A DNA stretch of 64,000 nt from JAKAAZ01 sp049796755 (GTDB lineage: Bacteria; Acidobacteriota; Terriglobia; Terriglobales; Acidobacteriaceae), in the NCBI GenBank assembly GCA_049796755.1, contig JBARFA010000008.1, forward strand, positions 1 through 64,000, given 5' to 3'. The position numbers and the translations under genes are program-made. Below the pieces are notes generated by a model, which was not told the DNA's origin, did no database searches, and saw only the letters and a list, made by a program, of their open reading frames with translations. Positions 17,114 to 25,516 of this stretch are shown here, one piece after another (position 1 is the stretch's first letter; every line of letters begins with the position of its first letter).

Positions 17114-17697
17114 CGCCACAGGATGTTCCGGCATCGACTCAGGGCATCGTGATTCGCCGGGCTGAACTTGAGGATGTGGAGGCTGTCCTCGAATCGGTGT
17201 GGCAGGTGGCCAAAACGTCGGGTACGGCGGCTCGTTGGTCGCGGGCGGCTTTTTATCCTTATGTCGCCGTTGGCGAGGACAGCGGCGCGTTGCAGGCCAA
17301 GTCCATGTTTCTTGCGTGGGTCAACGCATGCGCAGATGCAACTGAAACTGGCGACAACCCAATCGCCGCAATGAACCGGGTCGTCGGATTTGCTGCTTTT
17401 TCTGCCATTATGACCGTGGGCGCTGGGGAGTCTACGCTGGAGAATATGGCCGTGGCTGCGCCGTGGCAGCGGCAGGGGATTGGCGGCCGGCTGCTGGCGG
17501 CCGGGTTGCTCTGGTGTCGGGCTCACGGTTCCGGAACCGTGTTTCTTGAAGCCCGCAAATCCAACCGGGCGGCCATCGCGCTGTACGAGCGGGCTGGTTT
17601 TTCGGCTGTTGGAAACCGGCCTGGATACTACCGCGATCCGGCGGAAGATGGGTTGCAGATGCAGAAAATCCTGAATCCCGTCGCCCACGCGGGGTGA
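17110..17697 (+). CDS. rimI: RimI-type ribosomal-protein/GNAT N-acetyltransferase
   Basis: This 195-residue GNAT enzyme transfers acetyl from acetyl-CoA. The acetyl-CoA binding motif A is ENMAVAAPWQRQGIGGRLLAAGL (V/A-x-x-x-x-QRQGIG). The C-terminal motif B region EARKSNRAAIALYERAGF is typical of RimI, as is YYRDPAEDGLQM. RimI acetylates the N-terminal alanine of ribosomal protein S18 in E. coli. Adjacency to tsaB is the usual bacterial arrangement. The start GTG 17110 overlaps the tsaB stop. About 50 residues between motif segments (SGALQAKSMFLAWVNACADA) look like an insertion relative to the short E. coli protein. Confidence 0.88.
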   Translation: MTPQDVPASTQGIVIRRAELEDVEAVLESVWQVAKTSGTAARWSRAAFYPYVAVGEDSGALQAKSMFLAWVNACADATETGDNPIAAMNRVVGFAAFSAIMTVGAGESTLENMAVAAPWQRQGIGGRLLAAGLLWCRAHGSGTVFLEARKSNRAAIALYERAGFSAVGNRPGYYRDPAEDGLQMQKILNPVAHAG

Positions 17698-17733
17698 ATT
17701 TTAACCCTGTTGAAATCTCTCCATTGCATCCGG

Positions 17734-17763
17734 TTGACGCAAGTGGTAGTTTGGCTGTCAATA
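17734..17763 (+). promoter_or_regulatory. Candidate sigma-70-like promoter before the DUF465 gene
   Basis: TTGACG (17734-17739) and TCAATA (17758-17763) are separated by 18 bases and lie 22 bases before ATG 17786. The -35 is good and the -10 weak. Confidence 0.3.
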
Positions 17764-17785
17764 CGGAATCAGGAGGTACTTCCTT

Positions 17786-17998
17786 ATGGAAATTTCCGTT
17801 GAGGCTTCACAGTCCGAAGCCACCCCTTTGGGTCGTCTGGTGGAAGAGCACCGGAAATATTCCCAAGCATTAGAGGCCATTTTGGCCCAGCCATATCTGA
17901 GCGACACCGAGCAGATAGAGGCAGCTCGACTGAAAAAGTTAAAACTGAAATTGAAAGACCAGATGGCGGGATTCGCGCGTACAGCGCCATCGACGTAG
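17786..17998 (+). CDS. DUF465/YdcH-like small helical protein
   Basis: A 70-residue protein begins at ATG 17786 behind a strong AGGAGG. It contains the DUF465 pattern: a first helix with LVEEHRKYSQALEAI, a turn LSDTEQIEAARLKK, and a second basic helix KLKLKLKDQM. Members are small cytoplasmic helical-hairpin proteins of unknown role found widely in Proteobacteria and Acidobacteria. It lies between rimI and psd and may have its own promoter. Confidence 0.8.
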   Translation: MEISVEASQSEATPLGRLVEEHRKYSQALEAILAQPYLSDTEQIEAARLKKLKLKLKDQMAGFARTAPST

Positions 17999-18059
17999 TA
18001 GGACAAGAACAATGCGCTCGTTAGAATTATCGCGGCGAACCGTATAATCTGTTCACGCA

Positions 18060-18755
18060 ATGGTTCGAGACGGTTACTTCTACGGGTTTGGCTTCGGGGC
18101 GGTCGGTGTCCTTGTATGGGTCGCCACGCATTCGGTGCTGCTGACGGTAATCCCCATCCTGTTGGCCGCGTTCTTTCTGTGGTTCTTTCGCGACCCCGAG
18201 CGGGCCATACCGGAAGCCCCGGGCCTGATCGTATCTCCGGCCGACGGCAAAGTCACCCTGATCGAAACGGTGGAAACCATCGCCGGACCGCAGCGTCGTA
18301 TCAGCATCTTCCTGAACGTATTCAATGTGCACGTGAATCGATCCCCGATTGCAGGGAACGTGCAGCTGATCGACTATCAAAAAGGCAAATATCTGAACGC
18401 GATGAATCCCGAATCGGCCGTCGCGAATGAGCGCAACTATGTCGAAGTTGCCGGCGAACTGTGCACGGTAGCCTTCACGCAGATTGCGGGGCTGCTGGCG
18501 CGGCGCATCGTTTTCCAGAAAAAAGTTGGAGACTGGGTTCATCGTGGGGAGCGTGTGGGCCTGATCAAGTTTGGCTCCCGCGTCGATTTGGTGTTTCCTC
18601 TTTCCTGCGAGGTTCAGGTGACGGTGGGTCAGAATGTGCAGGGAGGCGCCTCCATTCTCGCCATCATGCCCTCCAGCGACATCGAAGATGAGTTGCTTGC
18701 AACGGTCTCGTCCGATGAAGCTCCGTTTGGGTTGGTGACGGAGCCGGTTCGATGA
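18060..18755 (+). CDS. psd: Phosphatidylserine decarboxylase proenzyme
   Basis: Psd converts phosphatidylserine to phosphatidylethanolamine in the inner membrane. This 231-residue protein is of the short (PSD-A) type, with two N-terminal hydrophobic segments (about 8-43). The conserved core has VSPADGKV and IFLNVFNVHVNRSPIAG. The self-cleavage site is F-G172-S173-R, where Ser173 becomes the pyruvoyl cofactor after cleavage. The ATGA overlap with pssA downstream places the two consecutive steps of phosphatidylethanolamine synthesis in one operon. Confidence 0.93.
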   Translation: MVRDGYFYGFGFGAVGVLVWVATHSVLLTVIPILLAAFFLWFFRDPERAIPEAPGLIVSPADGKVTLIETVETIAGPQRRISIFLNVFNVHVNRSPIAGNVQLIDYQKGKYLNAMNPESAVANERNYVEVAGELCTVAFTQIAGLLARRIVFQKKVGDWVHRGERVGLIKFGSRVDLVFPLSCEVQVTVGQNVQGGASILAIMPSSDIEDELLATVSSDEAPFGLVTEPVR

Positions 18756-19618
18756 CGGAAGCTGACCGCCGCAAACGCGGGCCTGCGCGCCGCGGCATGT
18801 ACATTCTGCCGTCGTTGTTTACCGCAGGCAGCATCGCTGCGGGGTTCTACGCCATTGTGCAGAGCCTGCAAGGTTCGCCGACCGAGCCGCATCATTTCGA
18901 TCATGCCGCACTCGTAATTGGGCTGGCGATTCCATTTGACGGGTTGGATGGACGCATCGCTCGCATGACGAACACAGCATCGGACTTTGGCAAGGAACTG
19001 GATTCGCTGGCCGATGTGATTACGTTTGGCGTGGCGCCGAGCATACTGGCGTACAGCTGGGGTTTCCGCATGCTGCCGCCCACAATGGATCCGGTGCTGC
19101 GGCATAAGCTGTTGCAGATTGGCGCGGTGGTTTGCTTTCTGTTTCTGATCTGCGGAGCCTGTCGTCTGGCGCGATTCAATACCAGCGCCGATGCCAAGCC
19201 GAAAAACCCTGGCCGGCCGGATCGGAAGTACTTTGTCGGCATGCCGATTCCGGCTGCTGCTGGAGTGATTGCGGCGTGTGTTCACTGTTTCCTGGGAACG
19301 CCAGTTTTCAGCGCCGCCGCCGCTGGTGTATGGATGGGCCTGATCTTGCTGGTCGGATTTCTGATGGTGAGCACCTGGCGTTTTTGGAGCGGCAAAGAGA
19401 TCACGCTGACCGATCGACATCCTTTTCAGTTGCTGGTGCTGATCGGCGCGGCAGTTTCAGTGCTGCTGCTGTTTTCCCAGGTATTGCTGTTGGTGATCGC
19501 GTTGGGCTACATGTTTTCCGGGCTGGTAGCGCGAGCGGCCTATACCTGGACATCGCGGCATCGACGGATCCAGAAACCTGGCGGAACAATTTCCCGTCCT
19601 ACAATCGACAACACGTAA
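18752..19618 (+). CDS. pssA: CDP-diacylglycerol--serine O-phosphatidyltransferase
   Basis: PssA is an integral membrane enzyme joining CDP-diacylglycerol and serine to form phosphatidylserine, which Psd then decarboxylates. The CDP-alcohol phosphotransferase signature is complete: D63-G-L-D66-G67-R-I-A70-R71, then eight residues, G80, D84 and D88. About eight hydrophobic segments are spread along the 288 residues, including a loop with KYFVGMPIPAAAGVIAA typical of the bacterial integral-membrane (type II) enzyme. ATG 18752 overlaps the psd stop by four bases. Confidence 0.94.
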   Translation: MTEADRRKRGPARRGMYILPSLFTAGSIAAGFYAIVQSLQGSPTEPHHFDHAALVIGLAIPFDGLDGRIARMTNTASDFGKELDSLADVITFGVAPSILAYSWGFRMLPPTMDPVLRHKLLQIGAVVCFLFLICGACRLARFNTSADAKPKNPGRPDRKYFVGMPIPAAAGVIAACVHCFLGTPVFSAAAAGVWMGLILLVGFLMVSTWRFWSGKEITLTDRHPFQLLVLIGAAVSVLLLFSQVLLLVIALGYMFSGLVARAAYTWTSRHRRIQKPGGTISRPTIDNT

Positions 19619-19669
19619 GTGCTGCCGGGTGTCGATGGCGCTACCGGCTGAAAACGAGATCGAGGTTCC

Positions 19670-20806
19670 ATGTCAGATAAGTTGCTGCGAATTGCGTTGG
19701 TGGGTGCAGGTACGTTGCTGGGCAAGGCGCTGAGCGATGAGTTGGCTTTGTCCGCGTTTGCCTCCGCGGATATTCGGCTTCTTGACGATGATGAGGACGT
19801 GCCGGGCAAGCTGGCAGCGGTGGACGATGAGATTACACTGATCCAGCGAATCGAGCCGGATTCTTTCGACGGATGTGACTTTGTATTTTTCGCGTGCGAT
19901 GCTGCGATTACAAAAAAGCATTTGCGACAGGCGCTGAAAGCGGGAGCCTGCATCGTGGACCTGAGCGGGGAACTTGAAAAGGCGCCCGGCGTGCTGATTC
20001 GCGCCCCCTGGGTTCCGGAACAACCTGCCGGCGATGCAGTTTCGGGAGCACGAGGGGCTGCGAAGACACCGACGCCTGATCTGGATACGCGTGCGGTGGT
20101 TTCCGCGCATCCGGTGGCGGTGTTGTTGGCGATGCTGGCGGCGCGTAGTCAGAAAGTGGCACCGCTGCATGGCTTGTGGGCGACTCTATTGCAGCCGGCG
20201 TCAGAGTACGGACATGCGGCGCTGGAAGAGCTGCATCAGCAAACGGCGAACCTGCTTTCCTTTCAGCCGCTGCCGACGCAGGTTTTCGGAGGACAGACCG
20301 CCTTCACCTTAGCTGTTTCATTCGATGCCGCGGGACAGGCGGCACTTTCCACGGCGGCCGATAGAATTCGCCGACACTACGCGAAGATTTCTTCTGTTCC
20401 CGCATCGTCGCTGGCGTTGCAGGTGATCCAGGTTCCGGTGTTTCATGGATATGCGCTGTCGGTGTCGGTCGAGTTTCCGCGTCCGGTCGCGGCGGGCGCG
20501 CTGGCAAAAGCATTGGCCGGTTCACATGTGCGCATTGTGGCGGACGCTACTGCATTTCCCGGTAATGTACAGGCAGTTGAGGAGCAGGACGCACAGGTTT
20601 TGGTGCAACCGGTATTTCCGCCATCGGAGTCCAACCCTGTTGTGGAAGAAGGATCGAAACATCCCTCCGCTGAAGAAAATGTTCCTAAGGAGACGAACCG
20701 GTTTTGGTTATGGATCGTCGCCGACAACCTGAAGTTCGCTGCTCAAAACGCCATTGCGTGCGCTGTCGAATTGAACCGGCTGCGACCCCGCGGAAAAGTC
20801 CAGTAG
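19670..20806 (+). CDS. Aspartate-semialdehyde-dehydrogenase homologue lacking the catalytic cysteine
   Basis: The 378-residue protein has the Asd fold: an N-terminal Rossmann domain (LRIALVGAGTLLGKALSDELAL and DFVFFACDAAITKKHLRQALKAGACIVDLSG) and a C-terminal dimerisation domain (LWIVADNLKFAAQNAIACA, matching the Asd helix VGDNLRKGAALNAVQI). In active Asd an N-P-x-C motif gives the nucleophile. Here the equivalent reads A-H147-P148-V149-A150, so the cysteine is absent. A similar loss is known in E. coli Usg. The protein therefore probably does not make aspartate semialdehyde and may be structural or regulatory. It follows pssA after 51 bases. Confidence 0.8.
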   Translation: MSDKLLRIALVGAGTLLGKALSDELALSAFASADIRLLDDDEDVPGKLAAVDDEITLIQRIEPDSFDGCDFVFFACDAAITKKHLRQALKAGACIVDLSGELEKAPGVLIRAPWVPEQPAGDAVSGARGAAKTPTPDLDTRAVVSAHPVAVLLAMLAARSQKVAPLHGLWATLLQPASEYGHAALEELHQQTANLLSFQPLPTQVFGGQTAFTLAVSFDAAGQAALSTAADRIRRHYAKISSVPASSLALQVIQVPVFHGYALSVSVEFPRPVAAGALAKALAGSHVRIVADATAFPGNVQAVEEQDAQVLVQPVFPPSESNPVVEEGSKHPSAEENVPKETNRFWLWIVADNLKFAAQNAIACAVELNRLRPRGKVQ

Positions 20807-20836
20807 CATCCTGCCACATTCCTTTTCAGGAGAGCA

Positions 20837-22447
20837 ATGCAGACACCAAGAAGAGACCTATTGAAGCTTGCCGGCGGCGGGATGGCCGCATCTTTCATGA
20901 GCGCGAATCGATTGCAGGCGGCGGATTCTGCGCAGGCTGCGGGAATGCACCCAGTTGGCAGGGTGTTTCCCGTGCGCAGGTTTGGCGCGGTCGGCGATGG
21001 AACCACCATCGACACGCCGGCGGTCAACAAGGCGATTGATGCGGCCGCATCGGCGGGTGGCGGCGTGGTGCATTTCCCGGCGGGAACCTATGCGTGTTAT
21101 TCCATTCACCTGAAAAGCAACGTCACCTTGTTTCTGGATCAGGGTGCGACGATTCTGGCTGCGCCCAAGCCTGCGGATGGAGGGTCTGGCGGCTACGATG
21201 CACCGGAACCCGATACGCCATGGGACGCGTACCAGGACTTCGGGCATTCTCACTGGCACAACAGTTTGATCTGGGGCGAGGACTTGCACGATTGCGGCAT
21301 CGCGGGGCCGGGTCGGATCTGGGGCAGAGGGTTAGACCGCGGGCGGGGAAAAAATACCTACGACAAGCGGGATGAGGCAGGGGCCGGCAACAAATCCATC
21401 GCGCTGAAGAATTGCCACAACGTATTTCTGAAAGATTTTTCGATCCTGCAGGGTGGCTGGTTTGGCATTTTAGTGACCGGCGTCGACAACCTGACCATCG
21501 ACAACCTGACCATCGATACCAATCGAGACGGCATGGATATCGATTGCTGCCGCAATGTTGGCGTCTCGAATTGCACCGTGAATTCCCCATGGGATGATGC
21601 CATTGTGCCGAAGAGCTCGTATGCGCTGGGCTATGCGCGTTCGACGGAGAACGTCACCATCTCCAACTGCTATGTGACGGGCACATACGAGATGGGCAGT
21701 CTGTTGGATGGAACGCTAAAGAAATTTCCGGGCGCGAAAGATGCTCCTCGAACGGGACGCATCAAGCTGGGCACGGAATCAAATGGCGGCTTCAAGAACA
21801 TTGCGATTTCGAATTGCGTGTTTGAAGGTTGCCAGGGGCTGGCGCTGGAAACGGTGGATGGGGCGCTGCTGGAAGACGTGACGATTACCAACATCACCAT
21901 GCGGGATATTATGACGGCGCCGATTTTTCTGCGTCTGGGTGCAAGAATGCGCGGACCGGCGAATGTGCCGATCGGGCAGCTGCGGCGGGTTTTGATCAGC
22001 AATATTGTCGCGTCGAATGTCAGCCCGCATCAATGCTCGATATTGAGCGGTATCCCGGGGCACGCGATTGAAGATATCAAGATCAGTGATATTTTCATCC
22101 AGCAACAGGGCGGTGGAACGCGAGAGCAGGCTGCGCTGCGTCTGCCGGAAGTGGAAAGTAAATATCCGGAGCCGAACATGTTTGGGGTGACGCCGGCGCA
22201 GGGATTTTATCTGCGGCACGTGAAAAACATCGACATGAGTCATATCGAAATTACGTCGATTGCGCCGGATGCGCGTCCTGGTTTCGTCCTGGAGGATGTG
22301 CAGGGTGCGGATTTTCTTCGCGTAAAGACGGAGAAAGAGGCGGGCGTGCCAACCTTCGCTCTGCGTGACGTGCAGGATTTCAATTGCGCGCTGAGCCGGG
22401 GAGTGCCGGACACCACCATTACCAAGGTGAACGAAAAAAATCTTTAA
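20837..22447 (+). CDS. Tat-exported GH28-like polygalacturonase/pectinase
   Basis: This is a 536-residue right-handed beta-helix hydrolase. A twin-arginine signal begins MQTPRRDLLKLAGGG. The pectate-lyase-superfamily entry module follows (RRFGAVGDGTTIDTPAVNKAIDAAASAGGG). The GH28 active-site region shows repeated helix coils with DTNRDGMDIDCC and NSPWDDAIVPKSS, giving the expected aspartates. GH28 enzymes hydrolyse alpha-1,4 galacturonan or rhamnogalacturonan. Start ATG 20837 has AGGAG 7 bases before. It stands 30 bases after the Asd-like gene and shares no obvious pathway with it. Confidence 0.88.
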   Translation: MQTPRRDLLKLAGGGMAASFMSANRLQAADSAQAAGMHPVGRVFPVRRFGAVGDGTTIDTPAVNKAIDAAASAGGGVVHFPAGTYACYSIHLKSNVTLFLDQGATILAAPKPADGGSGGYDAPEPDTPWDAYQDFGHSHWHNSLIWGEDLHDCGIAGPGRIWGRGLDRGRGKNTYDKRDEAGAGNKSIALKNCHNVFLKDFSILQGGWFGILVTGVDNLTIDNLTIDTNRDGMDIDCCRNVGVSNCTVNSPWDDAIVPKSSYALGYARSTENVTISNCYVTGTYEMGSLLDGTLKKFPGAKDAPRTGRIKLGTESNGGFKNIAISNCVFEGCQGLALETVDGALLEDVTITNITMRDIMTAPIFLRLGARMRGPANVPIGQLRRVLISNIVASNVSPHQCSILSGIPGHAIEDIKISDIFIQQQGGGTREQAALRLPEVESKYPEPNMFGVTPAQGFYLRHVKNIDMSHIEITSIAPDARPGFVLEDVQGADFLRVKTEKEAGVPTFALRDVQDFNCALSRGVPDTTITKVNEKNL

Positions 22448-22515
22448 TCCGGCAGCGGACGATGCATTGTGCAAAGATCGATTGTCGTGGAAGCCGGCGA
22501 CGCTGCCACTGATGG

Positions 22516-24255
22516 GTGAAACCTGGGATGGAAGTGACTGAGCGAGCACGAAAGACAATCAATCGCAGGGCCCGTAAGATCTCTCTGTCTGGATATGCCC
22601 TCATCAATTCTCCGCGTCTCAATAAAGGAACGGCATTTTCCGATGCTGAACGGGATGAATTTCATCTGCACGGATTATTGCCGCCGCACGTCGGCACCCT
22701 GGCGGAACAGATTGAGCGACGGCTTCAAGCGTTGCGCCAGCAGCCAACTTCATTCCACAAATACACGTTTCTGCGCGATCTGCAGGATGCCAATGAGACG
22801 CTCTTTTACGCGCTAATTCTGCAGAACATTGAAGAAGTTTTGCCTCTTGTCTACACGCCCACGGTGGGGGAAGGGTGCCCGCGATTCAGTGAAATATGGC
22901 GAAAGCCGCGCGGACTGTTCCTGAGCTATCCCAACAAAGATCGCATCGAACAGATCCTGAGCCATTCGCATTTTGATGATGTGAAATGCATCGTCGTCAG
23001 CGACGGCGAACGCATTCTTGGGCTGGGCGATCAGGGTGCGGGCGGAATGGGCATCCCGATTGGCAAGATGGCGCTGTACACAGCACTCGGCGGTATTCAT
23101 CCAGAGCATTGTTTGCCCGTGCTGCTGGATGTCGGCACGGACAATGAGGAGCGCTTGAAGAGTCCAATCTATATCGGTTGGAGGCATCATCGGGTTCGGG
23201 GCGACCAGTACGATGCGTTTGTCGAGACATTTGTCAAAACCGTCAAGAAGCGTTGGCCGCATGTGTTGCTGCAATGGGAAGACTTTGCCGGTTCGAATGC
23301 CGCTCGACTTCTGGCTCGCTATCGAAGCCAGCTGTGCACCTTCAATGACGATATTCAAGGTACGGCAGCGGTAGCGGCGGCAACGTTGCTTTCCGCTCTC
23401 CATGTGACGGGGGTGCCGCTGGAACAACAGAGAATTGTCATCTTTGGTTTCGGGACCGCTGGCATTGGAATCGCGAACATTCTGGTGCAGCTGATGCTGG
23501 ACAAAGGAATTTCGCAAGCAGCGGCGCGGAAGTGCTTCTACGCAGTCGATCGTTGCGGGCTGGTTACCGAGCATGGCAAGGATGTTCGACCAGAGCAACT
23601 GCCTTTTGCTCGCGCAGACGAAGAAGTGCGGTCTTGGAGGTCCTCAGGGGGCGACATTTCGTTGCTGGACGTGATGCGCCATGCCAAACCTACGGTGCTC
23701 ATCGGAGTGTCGGGACAATGCGGTGCCTTCACCCAGGAGGCGGTGCGAGAAATGGCCAAACATACTCAGCGGCCGATCCTCTTCGCGCTTTCAAACCCGA
23801 CATCCTGTTGCGAGGCGACTCCACATGATTTGGTGAACTGGACGGAAGGACGAGCGTTGATCGGTACGGGAAGTCCGTTTGAGCCGGTCGCATTCGACGG
23901 CAAAAAGGTCACGATTGCGCAGCCGAATAACTCCTATATCTTTCCCGGATTAGCGCTGGGAATCATTGCGTCGAAGGCGAGGCATGTCACGGATACGATG
24001 ATCATGGCTGCGGCGAAGGAGTTGGCGCGTCTGGTCCCCACCCACAAAGACAAGAATGCAAATCTTCTGCCGCCGCTCTCTGACTCGCGGCATCTGAGTC
24101 GCTTAATCGGCCGCGCTGTGGGCAAGCGAGCGATGCAGGATGGAGAAGCGCAAATCGCGGACGAAGACGTGTTGGAACGCGAGTTGGATTCAAACATTTG
24201 GGAGCCGGTCTACGTGCCGTATGAGCTCGCACACGACCGCAAGCGACGAGGATAA
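22516..24255 (+). CDS. NAD(P)-dependent malic enzyme (SfcA/MaeA type)
   Basis: This 579-residue enzyme oxidatively decarboxylates L-malate to pyruvate. It is of the long bacterial/eukaryotic class, with the N-terminal malic domain containing LVYTPTVGEGCPRFSEIWRK and the metal-binding and active-site segment VVSDGERILGLGDQGAGGMGIPIGK. The signature FNDDIQGTAAVAAATLL follows, then the NAD-binding Rossmann domain (IVIFGFGTAGIGIANILV) and FALSNPTSCCEATPHDLVNWTEGRALIGTGSPF. Either GTG 22516 or ATG 22528 could be the start; the second is slightly favoured by codon type and neither has a strong RBS. It is monocistronic. Confidence 0.93.
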   Translation: MKPGMEVTERARKTINRRARKISLSGYALINSPRLNKGTAFSDAERDEFHLHGLLPPHVGTLAEQIERRLQALRQQPTSFHKYTFLRDLQDANETLFYALILQNIEEVLPLVYTPTVGEGCPRFSEIWRKPRGLFLSYPNKDRIEQILSHSHFDDVKCIVVSDGERILGLGDQGAGGMGIPIGKMALYTALGGIHPEHCLPVLLDVGTDNEERLKSPIYIGWRHHRVRGDQYDAFVETFVKTVKKRWPHVLLQWEDFAGSNAARLLARYRSQLCTFNDDIQGTAAVAAATLLSALHVTGVPLEQQRIVIFGFGTAGIGIANILVQLMLDKGISQAAARKCFYAVDRCGLVTEHGKDVRPEQLPFARADEEVRSWRSSGGDISLLDVMRHAKPTVLIGVSGQCGAFTQEAVREMAKHTQRPILFALSNPTSCCEATPHDLVNWTEGRALIGTGSPFEPVAFDGKKVTIAQPNNSYIFPGLALGIIASKARHVTDTMIMAAAKELARLVPTHKDKNANLLPPLSDSRHLSRLIGRAVGKRAMQDGEAQIADEDVLERELDSNIWEPVYVPYELAHDRKRRG

Positions 24256-24287
24256 GTTGGACGCTGGGCTGCATTTTTATCTTGCAC

Positions 24288-24316
24288 TTGCGTTCAGCGC
24301 CGCAAACCGTTACAGT
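24288..24316 (+). promoter_or_regulatory. Candidate promoter of the sulfate-assimilation leader
   Basis: TTGCGT (24288-24293) and TACAGT (24311-24316) are 17 bases apart. Transcription would start near 24323, only a few bases before the leader ATG at 24327, so the leader ORF could be almost leaderless. That fits the lack of a Shine-Dalgarno sequence. Confidence 0.35.
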
Positions 24317-24326
24317 AGATGCAGCG

Positions 24327-24419
24327 ATGAACTTCTCGACCACCAAAATGGGCTGTCTGTGTTGCGTGTGTTGTATGCGCACACAATCCAATGCCTTCTG
24401 CAGGGTCGGGGTAGCATAA
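24327..24419 (+). CDS. Cysteine-rich leader peptide of the sulfate-assimilation operon
   Basis: This 30-codon ORF starts at ATG 24327 and stops at TAA 24417-24419. Residues 10-16 read CLCCVCC, and Cys25 brings the total to six Cys in 30 residues. It lies 129 bases before cysD, the first gene of an operon that makes sulfide for cysteine. An intrinsic terminator stands between. The last sense codons (24405-24411, GTCGGGG) can pair with CCGAC and CC of the terminator 5' arm (24457-24464) with one bulged A. A hairpin with a GAAA loop (24421-24434) directly follows the stop. This is the arrangement of an amino-acid attenuation leader. No Shine-Dalgarno sequence is seen, and translation is unproven. 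Confidence 0.72.
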   Translation: MNFSTTKMGCLCCVCCMRTQSNAFCRVGVA

Positions 24420-24455
24420 AAAGCTGAAAAGCTTCGAAGTAACCCAAATCAGACG

Positions 24456-24489
24456 CCCACCGACGGAAGAGCCGTTCAGGTGGGTTTTT
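24456..24489 (+). terminator. Attenuator terminator upstream of cysD
   Basis: CCCACC-GACGG (24456-24466) pairs with CCGTT-CA-GGTGGG (24472-24484) around an AAGAG loop, with only a two-base bulge and one G-T pair, followed by TTTTT (24485-24489). It is 59 bases before the cysD start, inside the operon leader, so it should work as a regulated terminator rather than the end of the malic-enzyme transcript. Confidence 0.85.
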
Positions 24490-24547
24490 CATTTAGGCAG
24501 AATCCCCACCCGTTCAGCAACCATCAAGAAGGGGAACAGGACTGCCG

Positions 24548-25516
24548 ATGACACAATATCTATACGAAGAGGAATGCGATGAACTTCCCGCGTTGAGCGT
24601 GGAAGGATTGCGATCCGTGCCGCGATTGAGCCATCTCGAGAAGCTGGAAGCGGAAAGTATCCATATTTTCCGTGAAGCGGCTGCCAGCTTTGCCGCTCCT
24701 GTGATGTTGTATTCGATCGGCAAAGATTCCTCCGTACTGCTGCGTCTGGCGCAGAAGGCTTTCTATCCCGGCAAAATTCCATTCCCCCTGCTGCACATTG
24801 ATACCGGCTACAAGTTCCCCGAAATGATTGAGTTTCGCGACCGCTACGTGAAGGAGATTGGCGCGGAACTCATTGTGCACAAAAATCAGCAGGCACTCGA
24901 TGATGGGGCAACTCCGTTTGCGCTGGGAACGCAGAAGTGCTGCGGATTGCTGAAGACGCGCTCGCTGCTGGATGCGCTGGCAGAGGGTGGTTTCGATGCG
25001 GCGTTTGGCGGCGCGCGGCGGGATGAAGAAAAATCCCGCGCCAAGGAGAGAATTTATTCTTTCCGCGATGCTGCCGGGCAGTGGGACCCGCGCAATCAGC
25101 GGCCGGAGCTGTGGAACTACTACAATGGCAAACTCGACAAGGGTGAGCATATCCGCATTTTTCCTTTGTCGAACTGGACCGAGCTGGACGTGTGGCTCTA
25201 CATCTACAAAGAAAATATTCCTATCGTGCCGCTGTACCTGGCGAAAGAACGCGAGGTGGTGGTGCGAGGCGGATCGGTTCTGCTGCCGCAAGGGCCTATT
25301 CCTTTGCTTCCCGGCGAAAAAACGGAACGGCGTAAAGTGCGCATGCGCTCGCTGGGCTGCGTTCCATGCACGGGCGCCATCGCATCGGAGGCCGATACTC
25401 TACCGAAGATCATCGAAGAGATGTTCGGGTTCCATCGTTCGGAGCGAGAGAATCGCGCGATTGATCATGATCAGGAAGGCTCGATGGAAATCAAAAAGCG
25501 CGAGGGCTATTTCTAA
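24548..25516 (+). CDS. cysD: Sulfate adenylyltransferase subunit 2 (CysD)
   Basis: CysD is the catalytic PP-loop subunit of ATP sulfurylase, forming adenosine 5'-phosphosulfate (APS) from ATP and sulfate. It works as a complex with the GTPase CysN. The 322-residue sequence has LSHLEKLEAESIHIFREAAA, the PP-loop S56-I-G-K-D-S-S62 and the strongly conserved HIDTGYKFPEMIEFRD. FGGARRDEEKSRAKERIYSFRD and the C-terminal RSLGCVPCTGAI also match. Start ATG 24548 follows an AAGGGGAACAGG stretch. The stop overlaps the cysN start (TAATG). It is the first gene after the attenuator. Confidence 0.95.
   Translation: MTQYLYEEECDELPALSVEGLRSVPRLSHLEKLEAESIHIFREAAASFAAPVMLYSIGKDSSVLLRLAQKAFYPGKIPFPLLHIDTGYKFPEMIEFRDRYVKEIGAELIVHKNQQALDDGATPFALGTQKCCGLLKTRSLLDALAEGGFDAAFGGARRDEEKSRAKERIYSFRDAAGQWDPRNQRPELWNYYNGKLDKGEHIRIFPLSNWTELDVWLYIYKENIPIVPLYLAKEREVVVRGGSVLLPQGPIPLLPGEKTERRKVRMRSLGCVPCTGAIASEADTLPKIIEEMFGFHRSERENRAIDHDQEGSMEIKKREGYF

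Noticed and set aside
24256..24547. A SAM or other riboswitch before cysD
   Set aside because: No SAM-I/II/III/IV core or other known aptamer pattern is visible. The Cys-rich ORF and complementary segments explain the terminator better.
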